Assembly: GCA_040274765.1 (NCBI GenBank)
Contig: JBEMAY010000002.1
Coordinates: 1-64,000, forward strand
Reading direction: 5' to 3'
Origin: Psychrobacillus sp040274765
Lineage (GTDB): Bacteria; Bacillota; Bacilli; Bacillales_A; Planococcaceae
DNA: 64,000 bases
Shown here: positions 35,367 through 43,673 of the stretch, piece after piece
Layout of the letters: each line of letters starts with the position of its first letter
Position numbering within the stretch: the first letter of the stretch is position 1
Translations under genes and position numbers: made by a program
The notes under the pieces: model-generated
Databases searched by the model: none
What the model was told of the DNA's origin: nothing
The model's input: the letters and a program-made list of their open reading frames with translations, nothing else

Positions 35367-35375
35367 TGTTGTAAT

Positions 35376-36605
35376 TTATTTTATCTTTCCTTCAATAGCT
35401 TTTGCTGCTGCATCTGCCGCTTCTTTAGGAGTTTTCTTACCTTCTAGCATGGTTTGAAGCTCTGCCTGTATCAACGGCATAATATTACGTCCTTCTGGAT
35501 GAATGACTCCTGACTGTGTAAACTCCGTGTAAGAAGCTAATTGGGCAAGATATTTTTGATCGTCATAAATATCTTTTGCTGACTCTCTAGTAGGAATGAA
35601 TTGAGTTTCTCTATTAAATTTCCGTTGGTTTTCAGCACTTGTAATTACTTTAATAAACTCTGCAGCTGCATCTTTGTTATCTGAATTTACCGGAACAACA
35701 AACATGCCAGTAGTACCATAGGTAGCCTGTTTTTTATTCTTTAAGGGGGGAGCAATGACAAATTCAAAGGTCTCTTTTTCTAGCATTCTACTTACAGACT
35801 TTCCTGCTCCTTGAATAGATAGCAGCTTTCCGCTATCCCATAAGGCATCATGGTCTAAGGCAGTGATCGAATCCTGCGGAATCCAACCATTGCTATATAA
35901 TTTGTTAATAAATTCAAATGCCTCTACGCCGCTTTCATTATTAATCAATACCTTATTATCCTCTGTTAGTATTTCACCGCCAGCCTGCCATAAATAAGGA
36001 TAGAGAGTACCATTCATCGAGCCTCCGCCTTGGAAGCTAGAAGCATAGTAACCTTTTTCTTTAGCTTTTGCTGCCCATACTTCGAACTCCTCCCACGTAG
36101 TTGGGAGCTTGGAAGGATCTTCTCCAATTGCTTTCACAACTTCAACGTTGTACATGAAGGTTTCGACTGATTGTAAAATCGGCACACCATACATTTTTCC
36201 CTTCCACTTAGTTGGAACGAGGGAGCTTTCCACAAAATCATCCATATCGTTGTTCTTCATGTAAGGGCTAAGATCAACTAGCATCCCCGCTTCCGCATAT
36301 TGAGGCATTTGGTCAGGGATGGCATAAAATACATCTGGTCCATTATTTGCTGCAAGTGCAGTCAATATTTTTTGGTCGCGATTAGCCCATGGGATTTGTT
36401 GGAAGTTAACCTTCACACCAGAAGTATCTTCATAAGAGGCAATTAACTCCTTCCACATTTCCCCTTCCTTTTCTTGATTGTCCGTGTACGGATGAGCCCA
36501 TACAGTTATTTCTCCTTTACTTTGAGAATCCGTTGTTCCAGCCTCATCACTACAACCGACCATCAGTAAACCATTTAACAGCAATAAAAATAATAACTTT
36601 TTCAA
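35376..36605 (-). CDS. Second sugar-binding lipoprotein, near copy of the protein at 33058
   Basis: This 409-residue extracellular solute-binding protein has a lipoprotein signal ending GLLMVGC (Cys18). Almost every block of the protein at 33058 recurs (WAHPYTDNQEKEG, IPDQMPQYAEAGML, GSMNGTLYPYLWQAGGE), with scattered substitutions mostly in surface regions and the N-terminal linker. It starts with TTG behind AAGGGGAAGG. It has no permease genes of its own and probably shares those at 31221-32992. A recent duplication, or a ligand variant of the same importer, is likely. The genes flank yesL. Confidence 0.9.
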   Translation of the reverse strand: MKKLLFLLLLNGLLMVGCSDEAGTTDSQSKGEITVWAHPYTDNQEKEGEMWKELIASYEDTSGVKVNFQQIPWANRDQKILTALAANNGPDVFYAIPDQMPQYAEAGMLVDLSPYMKNNDMDDFVESSLVPTKWKGKMYGVPILQSVETFMYNVEVVKAIGEDPSKLPTTWEEFEVWAAKAKEKGYYASSFQGGGSMNGTLYPYLWQAGGEILTEDNKVLINNESGVEAFEFINKLYSNGWIPQDSITALDHDALWDSGKLLSIQGAGKSVSRMLEKETFEFVIAPPLKNKKQATYGTTGMFVVPVNSDNKDAAAEFIKVITSAENQRKFNRETQFIPTRESAKDIYDDQKYLAQLASYTEFTQSGVIHPEGRNIMPLIQAELQTMLEGKKTPKEAADAAAKAIEGKIK

Positions 36606-36929
36606 TTGGACCTTCCCCTTCCATTTGTATTGTAGTTACCTATACCATCCCGATTTATCCTCCATTTCACCCCTTCCAAATTCATAGAAATATTACTTTA
36701 AATCCACTTTTCCACAAGTGCGTTAAATTACATTTTCTGGATACTTAATAGTATATGACTTACATGTAAGACACAATGTCGTAATTTCGTCTGTAATTTT
36801 CTACTTCGCTAGCTTCCCTTTCATTTCATTAATAAGCTTCATCATGTTGTTTAATTTTCATATATGTTGTAAGATTCATTAGTTATATTAAAATAAGAAT
36901 CTTTCAACATAAGGCTTGGTGAATAATAG
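36606..36929. other. Divergent intergenic region
   Basis: This 324-base gap lies between the second binding-protein gene (minus) and the DMT transporter gene (plus). A 12-base perfect palindrome CTTACATGTAAG sits at 36759-36770 and could be an operator. No confident promoter, riboswitch or small gene was found. Confidence 0.5.
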
Positions 36930-37847
36930 ATGAATACAAAAGCTTTTTTTCTCGCAATTATGTCTGTAGCTATCTGGGGATCTTCTTTTGCTGCCATTAG
37001 TGCTAGCTTAAATGGAGGCTATCCTCCAGGTCACTTATCCCTGATAAGATTTTTAATAGCCTCTCTGATTTTCATAGTGATTGCAATCCGGCCAGGAAGT
37101 AAATTTAAGCTACCTGAGAAAAGCGACCTATGGAAAATATTAATTTTAGGTTGGATTGGCATTAGCCTCTATCATGTTTGTGTGACATTTGGACAAATGA
37201 CCATTTCTGCAGGTACCGCCGGCATGCTAATCGGTTCTGCTCCTATTGTCACCACTGTGATGGCTGTAATTATATTAAACGAACGATTAGGAAAAGTTGG
37301 ATGGGTTGGATTAGGGTTTGGCTTTGTTGGAATAATACTTATCGCTTTAGGGACTGGAGATTCCTCCTTTGATATCTCTCCAGGAGTATTCCTAGTGCTA
37401 ACGGCAGCCATTGCTACGTCTATTTTTTTCGTGTATCAAAAGCCTTTATTTAAAATATATAGCGCTATTGAGCTTACTGCTTACTTTACTTGGGCTGGTA
37501 CTATACCATTTCTCTTTTTTTCACCTGGACTATTCAATACTCTTCAAAACGCAACTGTAGAAGCAAATCTATCTGCGATATACATTGGTATATTCCCTAC
37601 AGCATTAGCCTACCTCACTTGGGCAATAGCGTTGTCTAACACCAATGCCAGCTCTATTTCCAATACATTATACGCAGAGCCAGTTGTTGCTATAATTATT
37701 ACTTGGATTTGGCTTCATGAGCTTCCTTCTCCACTTTCTATTGTTGGTGGGACCATTGCAATAAGCAGCTTGTTACTCGTTAACTTGTATGGAAAGAAAC
37801 AGCGGCTGACATTAAAGCAAGAAAACACAGCCAAAAATCACATATGA
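36930..37847 (+). CDS. DMT-family (EamA) transporter
   Basis: This 305-residue protein has ten predicted helices in two EamA repeats, beginning MSVAIWGSSFAAISASL. The second repeat includes the sequence PTALAYLTWAIALSNTNAS, then LYAEPVVAIIITWIWLHELP, as usual in the drug/metabolite transporter family. Most exporters of this kind move amino acids, nucleobases or drugs; the substrate is not readable. The start is ATG 36930, with no strong ribosome binding site. It ends against a shared terminator. Confidence 0.88.
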   Translation: MNTKAFFLAIMSVAIWGSSFAAISASLNGGYPPGHLSLIRFLIASLIFIVIAIRPGSKFKLPEKSDLWKILILGWIGISLYHVCVTFGQMTISAGTAGMLIGSAPIVTTVMAVIILNERLGKVGWVGLGFGFVGIILIALGTGDSSFDISPGVFLVLTAAIATSIFFVYQKPLFKIYSAIELTAYFTWAGTIPFLFFSPGLFNTLQNATVEANLSAIYIGIFPTALAYLTWAIALSNTNASSISNTLYAEPVVAIIITWIWLHELPSPLSIVGGTIAISSLLLVNLYGKKQRLTLKQENTAKNHI

Positions 37848-37848
37848 A

Positions 37849-37893
37849 AAAAGGTACCCATGAGACTATGTCTTCATTTGGGTACCTTTTTAC
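37849..37893. terminator. Bidirectional terminator overlapping a coding end
   Basis: A 12-base stem (AAAAGGTACCCA at 37849-37860 and TGGGTACCTTTT at 37879-37890) with an 18-base loop is followed by T's. It serves the DMT gene and the convergent 76-residue gene, whose stop codon lies in the loop and whose last codons form one arm. Confidence 0.8.
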
Positions 37894-38104
37894 TTTTGTC
37901 TATACGATGGTATTCAGACAGTTGGGTTACACGAACATTCTTCGTATTCAATTCATGGTAGATGCCTCTACTATCCCAAAAGGAAATAAACTGGTCCCTT
38001 TCATTTCGGATCAGACTTTCCGCTTCCTCCGAGGATTCCAAGTGAATAAACCTTCTTATATAGTGGTTTTCATCAAAGAAGTAAGTGATCTTAAATTCTT
38101 TCAT
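37874..38104 (-). CDS. Small hypothetical protein, 76 residues
   Basis: This charged, soluble 76-residue protein (MKEFKITYFFDENHYIRRF start) has no signal peptide, membrane helix or motif I recognise. Predicted beta strands are followed by a helix (EAESLIRNERDQF). It sits ten bases after the peroxygenase gene, in the same direction, with an AGGAGACG ribosome binding site, so it is probably co-transcribed with it. Its stop codon lies in the loop of the terminator. Function unknown. Confidence 0.65.
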   Translation of the reverse strand: MKEFKITYFFDENHYIRRFIHLESSEEAESLIRNERDQFISFWDSRGIYHELNTKNVRVTQLSEYHRIDKSKKVPK

Positions 38105-38114
38105 TTTTCGTCTC

Positions 38115-39374
38115 CTATTGTTGCTTGGTTTTTACATTGGCTATTATAACCTTACTATGTGGAAGACTCGGGATACTTACCATGCTATAGCTTAAATCCT
38201 GATTTGGAAGGTCGTAATCTAGCTTATTTGCAAGATACTGTAGGCTCACCTTCATTACTTCAATAGTTACCCATTCTCCTGCACAACGATGCCCCATATT
38301 AAAGTCTCCGCCACCTTGAGGTATAAAGCTAAATGGGCTCTCGTTCCACTGTGCAAATCGTTCTGGATTAAAAATTTCTGGGTTGTCCCATAGATGTGAA
38401 TCATGGTTGGTTCCATACAAGTCTAATAACGTTAAGGTTCCTTCTTCAAATTTAAAATCGTTCCAAATAAAGTCTTTTTTCACTCTCGCGATTGTCGCGG
38501 GAAAAAAAGGATAAAATCTTCTGACCTCCTGTACAAACATTTGAAGGAATTCCTCTCCATTTTTAAGTCTTGGCTTATTTTCTGGGTATTGATGAACGGC
38601 TAATCCAGTAAAGGTAATATACACGGAGATTGCTACGATCGGTCTAATAATATTCAGCACTTCTACAGCAACTATTTCTTTGTCTAATAGCTTGCCATCT
38701 ACATCCTTATGAAAAGAAAAATTATAGAGAGCAGTACCTTTTGGTGGCAGTAGCTCTTCTTTTCTAACTTGTTCCACTAGTTCTACAATCCAGTCCTCTA
38801 ATTCTTTTCTGGCATGTCTGCCCATCCAATGTTCTGGTCCTAACGCAGACGCGGACTCAAATAATTTAGTCAGTTGCTCTGTGCGTTTTTTTACTTCATC
38901 AGTCTTTAAAGGGACACCAGCCCATTCACATGCCAGTTTACATAGCAGTTCTCGGGATTCATCATATAGAACGACTTGATCTTTCTGTTCCCATTCTTTA
39001 CTTTTCATGTCCCAATACTTCTCCGTCAAATGATTTAAGCGTTGCAGATGAGGATGGGTCATAATAGACATGAACATACCTTTCCTATTTCTATGTTCCT
39101 CCTCGTCCAATCCTTGAACTCCGCCTACTCCAAATAGTGTCTTTTGAAGTCTTTTTGGAGCTGCTCCCGTTCTTATGAACTTATCGTTATCATAGAAAAG
39201 CTTAGCTGCCTCTTCGCCACCCATACAGATTGCCTTCTGCCCCAGCAGTCTTGTTTCAAAGATATTAGATGCAAAGCTTTTACGTCTATTCGCTAAAAAC
39301 ATATACCCTTCACGTAACAATGTGAGACTATGATCTAGACCCTCTTCCTTTGGCATCTGCCTTGAATTAGTCAT
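38115..39374 (-). CDS. CYP152-type cytochrome P450, fatty-acid peroxygenase
   Basis: This 419-residue P450 has the heme-ligand block FIPQGGGDFNMGHRCAGEW with Cys364. The Arg244-Pro245 pair in NIIRPIVAI replaces the usual acid-alcohol pair of the I helix. This Arg-Pro pair is typical of CYP152 (B. subtilis YbdT/P450 BSbeta), which uses hydrogen peroxide directly to hydroxylate fatty acids at the alpha or beta position or to decarboxylate them, without a redox partner. The length also matches the family. No signal peptide is present. It is transcribed with the small 76-residue gene. Confidence 0.93.
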   Translation of the reverse strand: MTNSRQMPKEEGLDHSLTLLREGYMFLANRRKSFASNIFETRLLGQKAICMGGEEAAKLFYDNDKFIRTGAAPKRLQKTLFGVGGVQGLDEEEHRNRKGMFMSIMTHPHLQRLNHLTEKYWDMKSKEWEQKDQVVLYDESRELLCKLACEWAGVPLKTDEVKKRTEQLTKLFESASALGPEHWMGRHARKELEDWIVELVEQVRKEELLPPKGTALYNFSFHKDVDGKLLDKEIVAVEVLNIIRPIVAISVYITFTGLAVHQYPENKPRLKNGEEFLQMFVQEVRRFYPFFPATIARVKKDFIWNDFKFEEGTLTLLDLYGTNHDSHLWDNPEIFNPERFAQWNESPFSFIPQGGGDFNMGHRCAGEWVTIEVMKVSLQYLANKLDYDLPNQDLSYSMVSIPSLPHSKVIIANVKTKQQ

Positions 39375-39440
39375 TTAACCATCTCCTTATTTGCTTCTAT
39401 TGTTTGTTTACTTTTCCCTTTTTAATCTGGTTAAAACAAG

Positions 39441-39861
39441 AAAAGCGCAATCGCCTGTCACTGCCCCGACAGGCAAATGGGGAAATGCGAGGAGGCAGGT
39501 CCTCAGCCACCGGAGCTTTTATCCATTTGACCCCGAGGGGCAAGGCGATGGAGCTAGACACCAAGAAAAGCGCAATCGCCTATCTCTGCCCCGATAGGCA
39601 AATGGGAAAAAGCGAGGAGGCAGCTCCTCAGTCACCGGAGCTTTTATTCATTTGACCCGAGGGGCAAGGCGATGGAGCTAGACACCACTTAAAAGCGCAA
39701 TCGCCTATCTCTGCCCCGACAGGCAAATGGAGAAAAGCGAGGAGGCAGCTCCTCAGCCACCGGAGCTTTTATCCATTTGACCCGAGGGGCAAGGCGATGG
39801 AGCTAGACACCAAGAAAAGCGCAATCGCCTATCTCTGCCTCGATAGGCAAATGGAGAAAAG
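39441..39861. repeat. Tandem repeat array with 125-base period
   Basis: Three full units of about 122 bases begin at 39441, 39566 and 39691; a fourth is cut after about 46 bases (39815-39861). Each unit begins AAAAGCGCAATCGCC and ends GCGATGGAGCTAGACACC. Each can form a GCC-rich hairpin, a GAGGAG/CTCCTC hairpin and a CAAATGG/CCATTTG helix around the latter. Units differ at few positions, some of them paired. The array fills the region between the divergent peroxygenase and hydrolase genes. Similar GC-rich repeats occur scattered in Bacillales genomes. Confidence 0.9.
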
Positions 39862-39978
39862 TGGTTCAGAACTTTATAATTTCCTAAACAACTAGAAAAG
39901 CCGTTATACTTATCTTTTATTATTAAGAAAAGCATATGATAGAATGTATTTACTACAAGAAGGAAGGAAGAAGCTACT

Positions 39979-40608
39979 ATGAAGTCACCTTTTACATATA
40001 AATATATAGCCCCGACCACTAAAGGAAATGACCAGCCCTCTCTTTTTTTATTTCATGGCATGGGCAGTAACGAAGAGGATTTGCTCCAGCTTGTAAAAGA
40101 ATTTCAGGGAAGCCATCATATATTTAGTTTGCGTGGACCAATTATATTTAACCCTGGATATGCATTTTTTACGAGTGAGGAAGAGGGAATCCCAGATAGA
40201 CAGGTTTTTGATAAGGTAGTAACGTACCTTCACCAATTTATTGCAGAGGCTATACAGGAATACAACCTAGACCAAAGTAAAATCAGCTTAATTGGCTTTA
40301 GTCAAGGTGCTGTATTGGCACAAACATTGGCTTTAACAATGGGTAGTTTGATTAAAGGAGTTGCCGCATTAAGTGGTTATTTACCTGATTTTGTAAAAGA
40401 GGAATATAGAAAACATCCTGTCGATCATCTGAAAATGTTTATTTCTCATGGGGAATACGATTATGTGGTTCCTTCCCATTGGGGATTAGAAAGTAAAAAT
40501 TATTTTGAGGGACTCGAAGCTCATGTTACTTTTAAAACATATGAGGACGGCCATGGAGTTGTTCCGGAAAATCAGCTTGATTTAGTTAATTTTCTAAAAC
40601 AATTGTAA
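39979..40608 (+). CDS. Alpha/beta hydrolase, carboxylesterase/phospholipase type
   Basis: This 209-residue protein has the nucleophile motif GFSQGAV, the charge-relay Asp in HGEYDYVVP and His in EDGHGV. FLFHGMGSNEEDLLQL at about 28-43 is the oxyanion region. It resembles the small Bacillus carboxylesterases related to MhqD/YpfH. These cytosolic esterases act on small acyl esters. The ATG follows AAGGAAGGAAG. The gene is alone on its strand, just downstream of the repeat array, and ends before a bidirectional terminator. Confidence 0.88.
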   Translation: MKSPFTYKYIAPTTKGNDQPSLFLFHGMGSNEEDLLQLVKEFQGSHHIFSLRGPIIFNPGYAFFTSEEEGIPDRQVFDKVVTYLHQFIAEAIQEYNLDQSKISLIGFSQGAVLAQTLALTMGSLIKGVAALSGYLPDFVKEEYRKHPVDHLKMFISHGEYDYVVPSHWGLESKNYFEGLEAHVTFKTYEDGHGVVPENQLDLVNFLKQL

Positions 40609-40655
40609 AATTATCAAGTTCAATTGAAGGAAGAGAATGAAATTTATTCTTATTT

Positions 40656-40697
40656 AAAATGTTTGAGGAGATACTATATCTTCCTCAAACATTTTTT
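40656..40697. terminator. Bidirectional terminator between esterase and nagB
   Basis: Fourteen-base arms (AAAATGTTTGAGGA at 40656-40669 and TCCTCAAACATTTT at 40682-40695) enclose a 12-base loop, with T's on the plus-strand side and A/T-rich sequence on the other. It can end both converging genes. Confidence 0.88.
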
Positions 40698-40711
40698 GAT
40701 AATATATATTT

Positions 40712-41434
40712 TTAACTTCCATAAATAATAGTTACATGAGGATGTTTCTTCAAACAGCTAGCTGGGAATTCCTCGGAAATACCTTGTTCCTGAATTCGCT
40801 TCAAAGTCGCTATTTTATTTTCACCAAAGGCCAATAGGACAATCTGCTTTGCCATCATAATAGTTTCAATACCCATCGTAATTGCCAGCTCTGGGACTGA
40901 CTTTCCTTCAGGAAAATATTTAGCATTATCCTGTTTAGTTTTATCAGCAAGCTCGACAACATGAGTTCTTGACTGAAAAGACGTACCTGGCTCATTAAAC
41001 CCAATATGCCCATTGACACCAATTCCTAATAGTTGAAGATCAATTCCACCTCTTTGTTCAATCTGCTTTTCATAACGGGTACATTCTTGCTCCAAATTCT
41101 CCGCTAAACCATTTGGAAGATGAACGTTCTCCTTTGGAATGTTTACATGCTTAAATAGATGCTCATGCATATACGTGTGATAACTTGTAGCCTCCTCCGG
41201 CCCTATTCCTACGTATTCATCCAAGTTAAATGTACTTGCTTCTTCAAAAGAAATACCGCCTTTTATGTAGCATTGCACTAACTCCTTATAAAAACCTACT
41301 GGAGTTCCTCCTGTTGCTAATCCTAATACACTATGTGGCTTTTCCATTAATTGCTTTTCAAAAATAGCAGCTGCTATTTTACTCATTTCTTCATAAGTGT
41401 TAACTTCCAACCATGTTATATTACCTTTGCTCAT
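40712..41434 (-). CDS. nagB: Glucosamine-6-phosphate deaminase
   Basis: This 240-residue enzyme has LGLATGGTPVGFYKELV (phosphate binding), FNLDEYVGI (catalytic Asp) and GVNGHIGFNEPGTSF (His and Glu of the active site). It converts glucosamine-6-phosphate to fructose-6-phosphate and ammonia in the cytosol. Its start overlaps the nagA stop by 14 bases, so it is translationally coupled. A GntR-type regulator gene (nagR) often follows in Bacillus and is absent here; a bidirectional terminator follows instead. Confidence 0.96.
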   Translation of the reverse strand: MSKGNITWLEVNTYEEMSKIAAAIFEKQLMEKPHSVLGLATGGTPVGFYKELVQCYIKGGISFEEASTFNLDEYVGIGPEEATSYHTYMHEHLFKHVNIPKENVHLPNGLAENLEQECTRYEKQIEQRGGIDLQLLGIGVNGHIGFNEPGTSFQSRTHVVELADKTKQDNAKYFPEGKSVPELAITMGIETIMMAKQIVLLAFGENKIATLKRIQEQGISEEFPASCLKKHPHVTIIYGS

Positions 41435-42599
41435 TAGAATAACTCAGCCTTCCTCTACAAAAAGTATATTGTACTTCAAAGGAGTCATTTAGCAATACAA
41501 TGTCGGCATCTTTCCCAACAGCCAAACTTCCTTTACGATCATCTACCCCTAATCTTCTCGCTGCATTTGTTGAAGTAATCTTCACTAACTCATGAAGTGA
41601 CAAATCCGTTAGGTTTTGAATCTTCTTTACCCCTTCATTCATTTTGAGCACACTTCCGGCTAATGTACCCGATTTTAAAGTAGCAGTTCGACCTACCACC
41701 TTGACCTCCTGATCGCCAAGTGAATAGTTTCCATCTGGAAGTCCCTTCGCTCGCATAGAATCTGTGATAAGAATGATTCTTTCTGATCCAATCACCTTAA
41801 ACACTAATCGAAGCATGTCATCTGATAAATGTATGCCATCGGCAATAATCTCACAGCAGAGCGATTCATTCATGAAACCTGCTCCCACCATCCCAATTTC
41901 TCGATGGTGAATACCTGTCATAGCATTAGTATAGTGCGTTAAATGTGTTAACCCACTTCGTGCTGCGTCATTAATCTCCTTATAGGAAGCTTTCGAATGA
42001 CCTGCTGAGGAAATAACTCCTTTCTCTCTTAAATATTGAAGCATGACATGAGCTTCATCGAGCTCAGGTGCCAATGTAACCACCTTTAAATGTGTTAGCT
42101 GTTCTCCAAACCATTTTTGTAAACTTTCAATGGATGGCTTTTGTATATACTGAACAGGCTGTGCTCCTGCTTGCTCCGGATGGATAAATGGCCCCTCTAA
42201 ATGAAAGCCTAGCATTTCTGCTCCATAGCTAATTTCATTCTCTTCAAGAAATTTAGAGTTTACTTCTATCGCCCGCTTAATTCGCTCAGATGAGTGTGTG
42301 ATAGTCGTTGCTAAAAATGAAGTAGTACCTTCTTGAGGTAGGTACTCCGCAATCTTTTTCGTTGCAGCAATTTCTCCATCCATAAAATCAGCCCCTGTAG
42401 CCCCGTGTATATGGATATCAATAAAACCTGGTAGTGCAACGCATCCTTTACCATCGATGACTTCTCCAATAAATTCTGCTATTTTACTTTCTGAGATTGA
42501 TGCAATTTTTCCATCTTTAACGAGTATCTCCCCGTTTATCATTCGTCCATCCTCTATGCATATCTGAACGTTTTGGATAAGATAATTACTCATAGGCAC
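41421..42599 (-). CDS. nagA: N-acetylglucosamine-6-phosphate deacetylase
   Basis: This 392-residue amidohydrolase has PGFIDIHIHGATGADF (metal-binding HxH), LGFHLEGPFI (Glu ligand), SSAGHSKA (His ligand), HLTHYTNAM and the catalytic Asp in ILITDSM. It removes acetate from N-acetylglucosamine-6-phosphate, feeding nagB. It starts with ATG and is the first gene of the nagA-nagB pair. I found no clear NagR operator in the 290 bases upstream. Amino sugars from peptidoglycan or chitin are the expected substrates. Confidence 0.96.
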   Translation of the reverse strand: MPMSNYLIQNVQICIEDGRMINGEILVKDGKIASISESKIAEFIGEVIDGKGCVALPGFIDIHIHGATGADFMDGEIAATKKIAEYLPQEGTTSFLATTITHSSERIKRAIEVNSKFLEENEISYGAEMLGFHLEGPFIHPEQAGAQPVQYIQKPSIESLQKWFGEQLTHLKVVTLAPELDEAHVMLQYLREKGVISSAGHSKASYKEINDAARSGLTHLTHYTNAMTGIHHREIGMVGAGFMNESLCCEIIADGIHLSDDMLRLVFKVIGSERIILITDSMRAKGLPDGNYSLGDQEVKVVGRTATLKSGTLAGSVLKMNEGVKKIQNLTDLSLHELVKITSTNAARRLGVDDRKGSLAVGKDADIVLLNDSFEVQYTFCRGRLSYSNEQR

Positions 42600-42889
42600 C
42601 CCTTTCTAAATACATACTACTATAAATAAATTAGATATTTCTAAATAATCATATAATAATTCCTCTTATAATTATATACTTAAATTCTCTGAAAGTAGAT
42701 TCTCATTTTTTAAATAGGGTACGTTTAAAGAAAGAGGCGATCCTGTAGTCACTTTTATAAAGACAGACTAAAAGATCGTAAATTATTAATTTGCTTTAAA
42801 TAATAACAGTCCAAGAAAATAAATGTAAAAATGATACAAGCAGTATATCCACTTTTATTGTATGATAATTAAAAGTAAGGAGGAATATT

Positions 42890-43588
42890 ATGCCAGAATT
42901 ATATTCTAAAAAATACCACCCCTCAATTGATAAAGTGATTGTACAAACCTTAGAAAGAGATGGGGTTGATAAAGCATTAATGGAAGACACATTAGTAAAA
43001 ATGTCTAAAATTGAAGCCATGGATCGGTATTTTGAAGAAATAGATGCAACTACTGAATCTATCGCCCATTATATATATTATGCTTTTTACATAGATTTAA
43101 ATAAAGCATATTTGCTAGATATGGAAATTACTGAAAAGCTGAAAGAACCTTCTCCAAAGGCGGCCATTACATGGTCATTAGAAAATCAACAGCAAGATTG
43201 GACCGGCGAACAGATTCGCAATCTTCTTCTAAAACTATTTGGTATAAATACGAATGGACTTGCCTTTTTAGAGAACAAAAGAATTTCCTTATATTCTAAA
43301 AAGCAATGGATTTTAAAACAGGACAACGATTTGTTTATCGTTTCTACTGGGGTAAAAGATATTGATGTTTACATCTTAGCAACAGATTATTTTAAACAAA
43401 AGACTGGATTGGATGGTTTACCAAAAAATTTACACGAAAAGCTAAATGAGCTAGGGTTCACTTATAACGAAGAAAAAATGTGTTACTATTATTGCACAGA
43501 AAATGATCAATCAGTAGAAGATTCATTTAAAGGTCAGGTATTAAATAGCTTAATAGAAGCAGCACGCACGACATATGATAATTTATAA
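42890..43588 (+). CDS. Hypothetical protein, 232 residues
   Basis: I do not recognise a family for this 232-residue protein. It is soluble and acidic, mainly alpha-helical, without signal peptide or membrane segment. Residues 20-70 are helical with an acidic surface (EAMDRYFEEIDATTESIAHY), and the C-terminal half has beta-rich parts. An AAGGAGG ribosome binding site precedes the ATG. It is alone on the plus strand, divergent from nagA, and ends at a terminator. A stress or sporulation role is possible, with no evidence. Confidence 0.75.
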   Translation: MPELYSKKYHPSIDKVIVQTLERDGVDKALMEDTLVKMSKIEAMDRYFEEIDATTESIAHYIYYAFYIDLNKAYLLDMEITEKLKEPSPKAAITWSLENQQQDWTGEQIRNLLLKLFGINTNGLAFLENKRISLYSKKQWILKQDNDLFIVSTGVKDIDVYILATDYFKQKTGLDGLPKNLHEKLNELGFTYNEEKMCYYYCTENDQSVEDSFKGQVLNSLIEAARTTYDNL

Positions 43589-43627
43589 AATACAAAAGCT
43601 CCGTTGCTTGAACGTATAAAATTATAC

Positions 43628-43668
43628 AAAAGCTCCTACCTCGAAACACAGAGATAGGAGCCTTTTAT
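43628..43668. terminator. Bidirectional terminator
   Basis: AAAAGCTCCTACCTC (from 43628) pairs with GAGATAGGAGCCTTTT, with one mismatch and an eight-base loop. It ends the 232-residue gene on one side and the thiamine-diphosphate enzyme gene on the other. Confidence 0.8.
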
Positions 43669-43673
43669 ATGGA

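Noticed and set aside
39391..39655. Two overlapping plus-strand open frames of 68 and 83 codons in the repeat array
   Set aside because: They are translations of the 125-base repeat unit, have no ribosome binding site and repeat the same peptide blocks from unit to unit.
39441..39861. Repeat array considered as a CRISPR
   Set aside because: Units are about 122 bases with only three-base linkers, no unique spacers of 30-40 bases, and no cas genes are present.
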